Part shown: one piece after another, positions 1 through 7,725 of the stretch
Position numbering within the stretch: position 1 is the stretch's first letter
Layout of the letters: each line of letters starts with the position of its first letter
Assembly: GCA_023229985.1 (NCBI GenBank)
Contig: JALNYF010000046.1
Span: forward strand, 1 to 17,468
Length of the DNA: 17,468 bases
Direction of reading: 5' to 3'
Origin: Bacteroidales bacterium
GTDB taxonomy: Bacteria; Bacteroidota; Bacteroidia; Bacteroidales; WCHB1-69
Translations under genes and position numbers: made by a program
The notes under the pieces: generated by a model
What the model saw: the letters and a program-made list of their open reading frames with translations, nothing else
What the model was told of the DNA's origin: nothing
Databases searched by the model: none

Positions 1-293
1 GAAACAATTCCCGGAGCGAAGGTTATCCACTCTTTTTCTATTTTCCATTGGTGACGTTTCCACATCCAATTGACGATAGATTGGTAGAATCCGTCAGTAT
101 GATAGAAGTAGCCTAAGATGGGGTGTTCCAATCTTTTTTTCAAGGCATTGACCACAAAATCGGGCGTTTTGAAGTCCATATCGGCGACCCACATGGGCAG
201 AAGATCGTCGCTGCCAAAAATTTGCAGATTGATGTCATATTTCAGACTTCCCGTATTTTGTCGGGGGATTACCTCATCGAAGTTATATTTCAT
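1..293 (-). CDS. patB: PatB/MalY-type PLP-dependent C-S lyase (cystathionine beta-lyase), N-terminal part
   Basis: Only the first 97 codons are present; the gene leaves the window at its left edge. The reading frame starts at an ATG whose first base is 293, two bases after the mutB stop (TAACCATG), so it is probably translated from the mutB message. The peptide begins MKYNFDEVIPRQNTGSLKYD and carries LPMWVADMDFKTP at about residues 34-46, then a GYF motif and a FAPGIV motif. These match the N-terminus of fold-type I PLP enzymes of the PatB/MalY family, which split cystathionine or cysteine conjugates into pyruvate, ammonia and a thiol. The PLP lysine lies outside the window, so the active site cannot be checked. 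Family assignment is firm; the substrate is inferred. Confidence 0.88.
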   Translation of the reverse strand, partial: MKYNFDEVIPRQNTGSLKYDINLQIFGSDDLLPMWVADMDFKTPDFVVNALKKRLEHPILGYFYHTDGFYQSIVNWMWKRHQWKIEKEWITFAPGIV

Positions 294-295
294 GG

Positions 296-2443
296 TTAAT
301 CAGCCATTAGAATCTCTAATATTTTGATAGCGCAATCGCTGATGATGGATCCGGGACCGAAGATAGCGGCTGCACCTGATTTGTAAAGGAAGTCATAATC
401 TTGGGGAGGGATAACGCCGCCGACAATAACGATAATATCTTCGCGACCTAATTTTTTCAATTCTTCAATCACTTGGGGCACTAATGTTTTGTGACCTGCG
501 GCGAGGGAAGAAACGCCCAATACGTGAACGTCGTTTTCAACTGCTTGTTTGGCGGCTTCTGCTGGGGTCTGGAAAAGGGGACCCATATCAACGTCAAAGC
601 CGATGTCGGCATACCCTGTAGAGACGACTTTTGCGCCGCGGTCGTGACCGTCTTGTCCCATTTTGGCAATCATAATGCGGGGACGACGTCCCTCTTTTTT
701 TGCGAATGTGTCTGCTAAGGAGCAGGCTTTTTTAAAAGATTCGTTATCTTTTTGTTCTGAACTATACACGCCGGTAATTAAATTAATTTTTGCTTTATAA
801 CGACCAAATACTTTTTCCATTGCCATTGAGATTTCTCCCAAGGACGCGCGTTTGCGGGCAGCATCCAACGACAATGCCAATAAATTTCCTTGTCCGGTTT
901 GTGCGCACTCGGTAATTGCATTTAAAGCAGCCTGAACTTCGTCATTGTTGCGTTCTGCTCTCAATTTTGCCAATCGTTTAATTTGTGCATCGCGAACCAC
1001 CGTATTATCGACTTCTAAGGTTTCAATGGGGTCTTCTTTTTCCAATCTGTATTTATTGACGCCCACGATGGATTCGATGCCGGAGTCGATTTTTGCCTGT
1101 TTACGGGCAGCGGCTTCTTCGATACGCATTTTGGGAATACCGGTTTCTATGGCTTTTGCCATACCGCCCAAAGATTCAATTTCTTCGATATGTTTCCAGG
1201 CGCGTTGCGCAATTTGATGGGTCAGTGTTTCCACATAATAGGAGCCCGCCCACGGGTCCACGGATTTGCACACCTTGGTTTCTTCCTGAATATAAATTTG
1301 AGTATTTCTTGCAATACGGGCGGAGAAGTCAGTGGGTAGGGCGATGGCTTCATCTAACGCATTGGTATGTAGGGATTGTGTATGACCTAAAGCGGCACCC
1401 ATTGCTTCGATACAAGTACGGGTTACATTATTGAACGGGTCTTGTTCGGTAAGTGACCAGCCGGACGTTTGGCAGTGGGTACGAAGTGCGAGTGATTTCG
1501 GATTTTTCGGGTGGAATTGGTTCACGATTTTCGCCCACAGCATACGGGCAGCTCTCATTTTGGCAATTTCCATAAAGTGGTTCATGCCGATGCCCCAGAA
1601 GAAGGAGAGGCGGGGGGCAAAATCATCGATATCCATGCCTGCGTTGATACCGGCGCGGAGGTATTCCAAACCGTCAGCCAGCGTGTAAGCCAACTCAATA
1701 TCGCAAGTCGCACCGGCTTCTTGCATGTGATAGCCGGAGATTGAAATAGAGTTAAATTTTGGCATGTTTTTAGAAGTAAATTCAAAAATGTCGGCAATAA
1801 TTTTCATCGAAGGAAGGGGCGGATAAATATAGGTGTTCCGCACCATAAATTCCTTTAAAATATCATTTTGAATCGTACCTGTCAGTTTTTCCATCGGCAC
1901 GCCTTGTTCTTCTGCAGCCAATATATAGAACGCCAAAATCGGCATGACGGCACCGTTCATAGTCATTGAAACGGACATTTTGTCTAAAGGAATTTGGTCG
2001 AAAAGAATCTTCATATCCAAGATGGAATCGACAGCAACACCGGCTTTCCCAACATCGCCCAACACTCTTTCATGGTCAGAATCGTAGCCGCGATGGGTAG
2101 CCAAGTCAAAAGCAATAGAGAGCCCTTTTTGACCGGCAGCTAAGTTACGGCGATAGAAGGCATTAGATTCCTCTGCCGTAGAGAAACCGGCATATTGACG
2201 AATGGTCCAAGGTTTATTGACATACATGGTAGAATAGGGACCCCGCAAAAATGGGGGCAGTCCGGCGGCGTAGTTCAGGTGTTCCATTCCCTCTAAATCC
2301 TCTTTCCCATAAACCGGTTTCAGCGGAATCTGTTCGGCGGTCATTCTGTCCAAATCAATGTGGTTTTCCTTTGCCCAATCTTCAAAACTTTGTTTTGTTT
2401 TCGGAGCAGTTTTGTGGTTTATTTTACTAAAATCAGGTCGCAT
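296..2443 (-). CDS. mutB: Methylmalonyl-CoA mutase large (catalytic) subunit MutB
   Basis: This is an adenosylcobalamin-dependent mutase interconverting succinyl-CoA and (R)-methylmalonyl-CoA, in the cytosol, in the succinate-propionate route. With the ATG at 2443 the product is 715 aa, the usual size. The N-terminal TIM barrel has the substrate motif TIRQYAGFSTAEESNAFYRRN (substrate Tyr at residue 84) and SVSMTMNGAV. The C-terminal B12 domain has DGHDRGAKVV with the cobalt-ligating His600, then SSLAAGHKT and VGGVIPPQDYD. The frame extends upstream to a TTG at 2479, but that codon lies inside the -7 promoter box, so it cannot be the start. No small subunit (mutA) precedes it; tpx lies divergently upstream. 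A lysine (residue 77) replaces the usual arginine of the RPW motif. Function is very secure. Confidence 0.97.
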   Translation of the reverse strand: MRPDFSKINHKTAPKTKQSFEDWAKENHIDLDRMTAEQIPLKPVYGKEDLEGMEHLNYAAGLPPFLRGPYSTMYVNKPWTIRQYAGFSTAEESNAFYRRNLAAGQKGLSIAFDLATHRGYDSDHERVLGDVGKAGVAVDSILDMKILFDQIPLDKMSVSMTMNGAVMPILAFYILAAEEQGVPMEKLTGTIQNDILKEFMVRNTYIYPPLPSMKIIADIFEFTSKNMPKFNSISISGYHMQEAGATCDIELAYTLADGLEYLRAGINAGMDIDDFAPRLSFFWGIGMNHFMEIAKMRAARMLWAKIVNQFHPKNPKSLALRTHCQTSGWSLTEQDPFNNVTRTCIEAMGAALGHTQSLHTNALDEAIALPTDFSARIARNTQIYIQEETKVCKSVDPWAGSYYVETLTHQIAQRAWKHIEEIESLGGMAKAIETGIPKMRIEEAAARKQAKIDSGIESIVGVNKYRLEKEDPIETLEVDNTVVRDAQIKRLAKLRAERNNDEVQAALNAITECAQTGQGNLLALSLDAARKRASLGEISMAMEKVFGRYKAKINLITGVYSSEQKDNESFKKACSLADTFAKKEGRRPRIMIAKMGQDGHDRGAKVVSTGYADIGFDVDMGPLFQTPAEAAKQAVENDVHVLGVSSLAAGHKTLVPQVIEELKKLGREDIIVIVGGVIPPQDYDFLYKSGAAAIFGPGSIISDCAIKILEILMAD

Positions 2444-2476
2444 AACGCTACTATTATTAATTATTTTTTCAGGGTG

Positions 2477-2484
2477 CAAATGTA
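2477..2484 (-). promoter_or_regulatory. Bacteroidota -7 promoter box for mutB
   Basis: On the minus strand the sequence reads TACATTTG, a full match to the TAnnTTTG -7 element of Bacteroidota. It lies about 33 bases before the ATG of mutB. A TTTG lies upstream but only 11 bases away, so there is no well-spaced -33 element. Its position shows that the TTG at 2479 is not a translation start. Confidence 0.6.
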
Positions 2485-2579
2485 CATGTTTTTTTCAAAC
2501 TCTAAAAATTGTTTTTTTATTTATTCTAATAAACATATTACAGAGTTAGCGGTTATTATTTCATAAAAAACAGATTATA

Positions 2580-3095
2580 ATGAAAAAAAATTATGGTATT
2601 GTCACTTTCCTTTCTCAACCGATGACCTTATTAGGTGACATTATTAAAGTTGGAATGAAAGCTCCTGATTTTCAGGTGGTTAATAAAGAATTAAAAAATG
2701 TTAATCTGCATGATTTTGAAGGTAAGATTCGTGTAATTTCCGCTGTTCCTTCTATTGACACGGGGATTTGCGATTTACAGACACGCAGATTTAATGAAGA
2801 AGCCTCCAAGATGAAGGATGTTGCCTTCTTGTCGGTTTCATGTGATTTACCGTTTGCACTCAATCGTTACTGTGGGACTGCGGGCATTGACAATATTGTA
2901 ATGCTTTCCGACCATTTAACGACGGACTTTGGTCTTAAATATGGGTTTTTAATTGAAGAATTGAGAATTCTTACGCGCGGTATTATCATTATCGACAAAG
3001 ATAACACCGTGAAATATGTCCAAATTGTCAAAGAAATTGCTGGACACCCCGACTATGATAAGGCGATGGAACAGTTGCGTGAAATGATTCGATAA
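2580..3095 (+). CDS. tpx: Thiol peroxidase Tpx (atypical 2-Cys peroxiredoxin)
   Basis: Cytosolic peroxidase that reduces H2O2 and organic peroxides using thioredoxin. The 171 aa length is normal for Tpx. The peroxidatic cysteine is Cys64 in PSIDTGICDLQTRRF, and the resolving cysteine is Cys98 in RYCG. Both sit where E. coli Tpx has Cys61 and Cys95. The ADLPFA-type motif before the resolving cysteine is present as CDLPFA, which adds a third cysteine, Cys88. The N-terminal GDIIKVGMKAPDF stretch is also typical. It stands alone, divergent from mutB, with 136 bases between the two start codons. I see no exact TAnnTTTG box on its own strand. Confidence 0.96.
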   Translation: MKKNYGIVTFLSQPMTLLGDIIKVGMKAPDFQVVNKELKNVNLHDFEGKIRVISAVPSIDTGICDLQTRRFNEEASKMKDVAFLSVSCDLPFALNRYCGTAGIDNIVMLSDHLTTDFGLKYGFLIEELRILTRGIIIIDKDNTVKYVQIVKEIAGHPDYDKAMEQLREMIR

Positions 3096-3124
3096 TTTTG
3101 ATTCATTAGGAAAAATTTTTGAAG

Positions 3125-3149
3125 AAAGAAAAAGGAATTGATTTTCTTT
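3125..3149 (+). terminator. Possible weak tpx terminator hairpin
   Basis: AAAGAAAA at 3125-3132 is complementary to TTTTCTTT at 3142-3149, with a 9-base loop. It lies 30 bases after the tpx stop codon and is followed by TTATTCC. The stem is almost all A-T and therefore weak, so this is only a candidate. Confidence 0.25.
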
Positions 3150-3324
3150 TTATTCCAAATTTCATCTCAATGCTCAAATTGACCTCTTTTTTCATCATGA
3201 AAACTGAGTAAATTTTTGATTTGTTTAAATTATGATTTTTAAATAATTGAATTGTTATTCAGTTACTTACTATTTGTTTTGGCAAAAAATGACGAAATGA
3301 TTATCAAATCGGATATTACGATTG

Positions 3325-3332
3325 TATCTTTG
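3325..3332 (+). promoter_or_regulatory. Bacteroidota -7 promoter box for the FISUMP operon
   Basis: TATCTTTG matches TAnnTTTG exactly. It lies 60 bases before the ATG at 3392, giving an untranslated leader of roughly 50 bases. No good -33 TTTG is present at the expected distance. It is the only such box between tpx and the three-gene surface-protein run. Confidence 0.55.
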
Positions 3333-3340
3333 CTGCACAT

Positions 3341-3426
3341 TTATCGCTGATAAAATTAACTCTATTAAAAACTCTCAAAGCTGCTTGTGCTATGTTATCG
3401 CTACTCATAAAAATTTTATTAACTCT
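3341..3426 (+). repeat. Imperfect direct repeat flanking the FISUMP gene start
   Basis: TTATCGCT occurs at 3341-3348 and again at 3395-3402, directly after the ATG. ATTAACTCT occurs at 3355-3363 and again at 3418-3426. The order and flanking A/T sequence are alike in both copies, but the spacing inside each copy differs (14 versus 23 bases). This looks like a decayed duplication of the leader/start region. Confidence 0.4.
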
Positions 3427-4780
3427 TATTGTGTTTTGTTTGAATGAGGTATCCATTATAATAAAATACGGGAAAGCGATACTTGGCATCTGCATTTTTG
3501 TTGGTGGGGGCTGTTTCCAAACGATGGGTCAAAATGGTTTTACTGTCATATGTAGTGAATCGCTCCATTCATCCTATTGCTACGGGCAGCCCTTTTTCCG
3601 ACAATATGGAATAAAACTTCTTGTCAGTGAGGCACTTGAGCAATCATATCTTTTAACAGACACAGTCATTATAGAAATATGTGAACATGACATTTACCAT
3701 GACTATGGACTTGAATATGTAGAGACAACTGCGCCCGGTTTCTATGAGGAGAAGCGTTACTCACACGAGGGGGCCAATCATTATGATAGTATTTTTGTAC
3801 ATCGCTTGACAATACATCCGATCTATCGGCGCGTGGATACGTTATTGTTGTTTGCCGATGATTTGCAAGGTTATTCCGTGGGATTAAACGAATATAACGG
3901 CTATTCGCAATTTGGATGTGACAGCATTACTCAGATGATGGTATATGGAATTAGTTGTGCTGAGAATTACGATGCAACCGCGCAATATGGGGAGCAAGAT
4001 GTTGTGCTCGAAGACATAGCCGGACCGGTGATTACGCCCTTTTCCCCCGATATTAGAACTTCTCTTAGCAGAGCTGCTATCATTCGTGTTGGAGAGACGG
4101 AACAGCTGACTTGGTATATTATTCTGTCTGATGATACCGTGAATTGCACCCAAAATATACATGTTGCTTACCCACCGTGCGGGAGTGATTATACGGCTAC
4201 CGATGGTGATGGGCATATCTATCCGACCATAAGAATTGGTGCCAACTGTTGGTTACGGAAAAACTTATCCTCCCAACACTATGTACAAGATGGAAGAGCC
4301 ATTGCAAAAGTCGGAATTTATCAATCTGATATGATGCCGGATACAACATCAAATTTAGAGAATTTTGGACGCTTATATAGTTGGTACTCAGCTATTGGCA
4401 TCCGAGAAAATAGTAATGATATTCCGATAAGTACACCGAATGGAGAAATACAGGGAATATGTCCCAACGGATGGCATATTCCCAACATGGCAGAATTGTC
4501 ATCATTGAATTGCTGTTCAGCTATTGCATTAAAAAACAATATCTTATGGATTGGAGAAGCCACGAATGAGAGCAATTTTTCGGCTTTGCCGGCGGGTTCG
4601 TTCAATTCTGTAAAAGATAGATATGAGTATATTCGCTCCCATACTTTTTTATGGTCAAGTGAATCTGATTCGCCACTATCTGCTTGTACAGCTGCATTAA
4701 CATACTACTGCGATCAATCGCTGATTCTAAACCAACGTAGTAAAAATGACCGATGTAGTGTACGATGCGTAAAAAACTAA
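3392..4780 (+). CDS. Secreted FISUMP-domain protein with CDSI-type and HYR-like repeats
   Basis: A 462 aa exported protein of unknown function. The N-terminus has two hydrophobic stretches (about residues 3-17 and 29-44), the second ending TMGQ and looking like the export signal. The true start may therefore be internal, but I see no better ATG. The middle has two degenerate copies of the DSI-x-L-V repeat common in Bacteroidota surface proteins (around HYDSIFVHRLTIHP and FGCDSITQMMV). A possible HYR-like segment follows, ending CTQNIHVAYPPCG. From about residue 268 to the end is a FISUMP domain: DGDGHIYPTIRIGANCWLRKNL, GRLYSWYSA, GICPNGWHIP, FSALPAG, LWSS and the closing SVRCVKN. It is rich in cysteine. 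No type IX sorting domain or clear lipobox is seen. It is the first gene of a three-gene run. Confidence 0.8.
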   Translation: MLSLLIKILLTLIVFCLNEVSIIIKYGKAILGICIFVGGGCFQTMGQNGFTVICSESLHSSYCYGQPFFRQYGIKLLVSEALEQSYLLTDTVIIEICEHDIYHDYGLEYVETTAPGFYEEKRYSHEGANHYDSIFVHRLTIHPIYRRVDTLLLFADDLQGYSVGLNEYNGYSQFGCDSITQMMVYGISCAENYDATAQYGEQDVVLEDIAGPVITPFSPDIRTSLSRAAIIRVGETEQLTWYIILSDDTVNCTQNIHVAYPPCGSDYTATDGDGHIYPTIRIGANCWLRKNLSSQHYVQDGRAIAKVGIYQSDMMPDTTSNLENFGRLYSWYSAIGIRENSNDIPISTPNGEIQGICPNGWHIPNMAELSSLNCCSAIALKNNILWIGEATNESNFSALPAGSFNSVKDRYEYIRSHTFLWSSESDSPLSACTAALTYYCDQSLILNQRSKNDRCSVRCVKN

Positions 4781-4809
4781 ATAATAGTATTATTAATCAA
4801 TATTAAATT

Positions 4810-5661
4810 ATGAGAAGAAAATTATTAATTTTATGTATCGTGTGGCTAATCAGTTTATCCGGTATGGCTCAATCACTACCCAAAATGTCGTTTCAGGCAG
4901 TCGTGCGTAATGCCAACAATGAATTAATTACCAACGCAAGCGTTTCTGTCACTGTTTCTTTTATCAATTTTTCGCCGTCGGGCACCGTCGTCTATTCGGA
5001 AGCACACAATGTGCGCAGTAATCAAAACGGTTTAATCTCTTTGTTGGTTGGTGACGGCTCTGTTTTGTCGGGGAGCATGGAAGAAATTATCTGGAATGAT
5101 ACCTATATCAAAACCGAAATTACTGCTGACGGCTATACCGTAACAGATACCAAACCGGCGACGGCAGTTCCTATTGCCTTATATGCAGAAAACATCCCAC
5201 TTCAAGCCCTGCAAGAGCACTTGGGGAGCACGGATTTGGTCTCAGGCGAAGAACTTCGCGATACACTTTCAAACTACATGACCCAAGAAGCCGCTCAAAA
5301 CTATTTCGATAATAATAATAATGTCACTGCCGACAGACTTTATGACACGCTGAGGTATTATGTGATGACGCAGGCAATGAGTAGCACTTTGCAAAATATT
5401 TCCGAACAATTATCTGATTTACAATCTATTAAAAATAAAGTTGATGAATTTACAATACCCTCGTCACCCAATAATACTTTTACGCTCACCTATTCTCCAT
5501 TAACAGAGAGAGAGGTCTTAATGTATATCAACGGCATTTTTGTCAGCACCTCCGCTTTCACTTATTCCGCTAATCAACTAATATATATCCCGACCAATAA
5601 CGGAAACAAGACTTTGGTTGCCAATGACAGAATACAAATCTATTACTATTATCAAAGATAA
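4810..5661 (+). CDS. Secreted fibre-like protein (Bacteroidota tail-fibre-type N-terminal domain)
   Basis: A 283 aa protein with a clean signal peptide (about residues 1-21, ending GMAQS). Residues about 22-130 form the domain starting KMSFQAVVRNANNELITNAS with GTVVYSEAHNV and NGLISLLVGDGS. This domain opens many Bacteroidota proteins annotated as tail-fibre-like or collagen-like. Residues 135-215 are polar and helical, with two related segments (SGEELRDTLSNYMTQ and TADRLYDTLRYYVMTQ) and a likely coiled coil (STLQNISEQLSDLQSIKNKV). Residues 216-283 are a beta-rich tip (EVLMYINGIFVS, NDRIQIYYYY) similar to fibre-end domains. A trimeric stalk with a head is my inference. It lies 29 bases after the first FISUMP gene and 6 before the next gene, so all three are probably one operon. 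Confidence 0.72.
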   Translation: MRRKLLILCIVWLISLSGMAQSLPKMSFQAVVRNANNELITNASVSVTVSFINFSPSGTVVYSEAHNVRSNQNGLISLLVGDGSVLSGSMEEIIWNDTYIKTEITADGYTVTDTKPATAVPIALYAENIPLQALQEHLGSTDLVSGEELRDTLSNYMTQEAAQNYFDNNNNVTADRLYDTLRYYVMTQAMSSTLQNISEQLSDLQSIKNKVDEFTIPSSPNNTFTLTYSPLTEREVLMYINGIFVSTSAFTYSANQLIYIPTNNGNKTLVANDRIQIYYYYQR

Positions 5662-5667
5662 CTTGAA

Positions 5668-7659
5668 ATGAAAGGGATAAGAATCATAATCTTTTTATTG
5701 ATGGGGATAAGTTGCATGAGTATGACCGCACAAGTTGCCGGTATTTCAAAAAACGGAGATAATGCGACTCTCGCCAAACCGTTTCTTGACCAATACGGCA
5801 CATCCCAAGAGTATCCGCGACTGGGCAAAAACGGGCATATTCTGTATTACCCGGCGTTGATAAGTACCGATTCCATCAAATTAGATGAAGTAGTTGGAAC
5901 CCAAGCCAATGTCTTTGCACACATCAGCTTTGATGGCTGGTCGTCAGTCACTGCACGCGGTTTTGACTATAGTATTTACGAAAATTTCTCTCCTTATACC
6001 CGAATCAGCTGTGGCAGAGGTAGCGGAATTTACAATTACGTTTTAACTTCATTAGCACAGAATACAACTTACTATGTAAGAGCATATTCCCAAAATTCGA
6101 CCGGCTATTCTTATGGCAGTGCAATCAGCATAGCCACTCCCATGGGAAGAGTTGTTGCCGGAAATATGACTATGACCTCGGTTCAGCAAAATGCCGTTGG
6201 TGTGCGGATTCCGATTACGCAGTCGGGTGGTGGGACAATCGCCGCTAACATTTGTGCCTTTCCGAATGACAATTGGGATCCTGCTGAGGCAATTTGCACA
6301 ATGAACCCGGCAACCTCAACTTTTCCTATCAATGCCACCATTCGCAACCTAAATGGAAACACAAGTTACTATCTACGTGCCATCGTCTTCAATCGCGATT
6401 ATTCAGACACGACTTATGCCCAAGTCCATACCCTTTCCGATCTTACAATGGCTATTGTTAGCGAAAATGGGAATCCTATTATCAAATGTAACGACAGCAC
6501 GGTGAGTCGATATTCAGCCATTTTGTCCGGTACAGACCCCAACAAAGAACTCTATCAGTTTAGCTGGACGACTTCGTCAGACAGCGGAACTGCGGACGGA
6601 AATACTTTCACTATTCATCACAGCCAAATCGGAAGCTGTGTAATATCTGTCAAAGCCTACTATTTAGCAGATACGATTCGGAAGCAAATAACGGTAAGTA
6701 TACAAAATCCGATCATTGCGGTGCCCACCTTTTGCGAAGATGAATTTGTGGCTACCGTTTCCATTGGAAATTATAATGCAACAAACTATCATTCAGTTGT
6801 TTGGATAAATAGTAATCACGAAGTCGTGGGAACGGGAAGGGAGTTGAGCAGATTCCCCGGTGGCGAATATAAAGTGATAGTCACCACGAGTCAAAATTGT
6901 GTTTATGAAAAAAATGTATGGATGGGCAAACGGATTACTAACTGTCCTATTGCCTCTGAACCAACATTGGCAACTGAAAAAGCTCATTTGGAAGAGGGTG
7001 TTTGGCTGTTGGATTCCGTTGCAGACCACGAAGGAAATTGGTATGCAGTGACGGCTATTGGCAATCAATGCTGGACAAGGCAAAATCTGAGAACGATCAC
7101 TTCTCCCAAGACCGGAGAATCTTTTTATCATGATCCGAATGTAACAGGACGCAGTGAGCTCATATTTCCTTTGGTAAAATATAAAAGCTACGACATTTCA
7201 CAATTCCCTAAATACGGATTATTATATAACTTACCGGCGGCATTAGATACAACACTTAGTTGGGGCTGTATTAATGTGCCGGTAAACTATCGCGGCATCT
7301 GCCCGGAAGGATGGCATCTGCCCAAAATAGAAGAATTTGACATTTTGCATAATTATGTTGCGCGACAAAAGGACTCGGTAACCCCCATTCTCCCACCCTT
7401 TGAGTTTGAAACCGGTTGTCTTGGTACTTCAATTCCGATTCCAGAGCGCTTGTTTGAAGAGTGTAACCCCGATTTACGTAGAAACTATCTATATGATTAT
7501 CATAATTTTAGCGCACTAAAACATCAAGCATTATTCTGGACATCTTCGAAAGCGAATACAGATAAGAATAAAATTATTTTCCTTGAATCGGATTGTTTAA
7601 ATAAATATAATTATATACGAACTAGTTCTTTGGCAGTCAGATGTATAAGGAATGAGTGA
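5668..7659 (+). CDS. Secreted Fn3/PKD-like protein with C-terminal FISUMP domain
   Basis: A 663 aa exported protein of unknown function. The signal peptide is about residues 1-22 (ending MTAQ). Two fibronectin-III-like modules follow: about 70-158, with LTSLAQNTTYYVRAYSQNS, and about 162-256, with IRNLNGNTSYYLRAIV. The stretch of about 258-345 resembles a PKD/Ig-like module (FSWTTSSDSG, SCVISVKAYY). Another beta-rich stretch lies at 345-425. Residues about 447-663 are a divergent FISUMP domain: HEGNWYAVTAIGNQCWTRQNL, GLLYNLPAA, GICPEGWHLP, ALFWTSSK and AVRCIRN. No lipobox or type IX sorting domain is visible. It is the last gene of the three-gene run and converges on the anti-sigma gene across 66 bases without an obvious terminator. 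Confidence 0.8.
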   Translation: MKGIRIIIFLLMGISCMSMTAQVAGISKNGDNATLAKPFLDQYGTSQEYPRLGKNGHILYYPALISTDSIKLDEVVGTQANVFAHISFDGWSSVTARGFDYSIYENFSPYTRISCGRGSGIYNYVLTSLAQNTTYYVRAYSQNSTGYSYGSAISIATPMGRVVAGNMTMTSVQQNAVGVRIPITQSGGGTIAANICAFPNDNWDPAEAICTMNPATSTFPINATIRNLNGNTSYYLRAIVFNRDYSDTTYAQVHTLSDLTMAIVSENGNPIIKCNDSTVSRYSAILSGTDPNKELYQFSWTTSSDSGTADGNTFTIHHSQIGSCVISVKAYYLADTIRKQITVSIQNPIIAVPTFCEDEFVATVSIGNYNATNYHSVVWINSNHEVVGTGRELSRFPGGEYKVIVTTSQNCVYEKNVWMGKRITNCPIASEPTLATEKAHLEEGVWLLDSVADHEGNWYAVTAIGNQCWTRQNLRTITSPKTGESFYHDPNVTGRSELIFPLVKYKSYDISQFPKYGLLYNLPAALDTTLSWGCINVPVNYRGICPEGWHLPKIEEFDILHNYVARQKDSVTPILPPFEFETGCLGTSIPIPERLFEECNPDLRRNYLYDYHNFSALKHQALFWTSSKANTDKNKIIFLESDCLNKYNYIRTSSLAVRCIRNE

Positions 7660-7725
7660 AAAGCGGGCACAATATCGTGATACTTCATTTCAAAAGATAT
7701 TTGCAGCTGTGGGGAAAGGTAAACA

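Larger units (their letters stand above)
3096..3391 (+). other. AT-rich intergenic region between tpx and the FISUMP operon
   Basis: This 296-base stretch is strongly AT-rich and holds no plausible gene or structured RNA. Its left end has a weak A/T hairpin (3125-3149) that could end the tpx message. Its right end has a clear -7 promoter box (3325-3332) and the first copy of an imperfect direct repeat that recurs over the next gene's start. Nothing else was recognised. Confidence 0.6.

Noticed and set aside
945..1688. Long antisense open frames inside mutB
   Set aside because: They lie opposite a well-conserved gene and their translations resemble no family; they follow from codon bias of mutB.
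2444..2479. Upstream TTG start for mutB giving 12 extra residues
   Set aside because: The TTG lies inside the TACATTTG promoter box, so it would not be in the message. The ATG at 2443 gives the usual family length and N-terminus.
4780..4794. AATAATA-G-TATTATT palindrome after the first FISUMP gene
   Set aside because: All A/T apart from the centre, with no loop; too weak for a terminator and common by chance in such an AT-rich gap.
7660..7725. Possible terminator between the convergent FISUMP and anti-sigma genes
   Set aside because: Only a 6-bp AATATC/GATATT pairing with a 19-base loop was found; not convincing.
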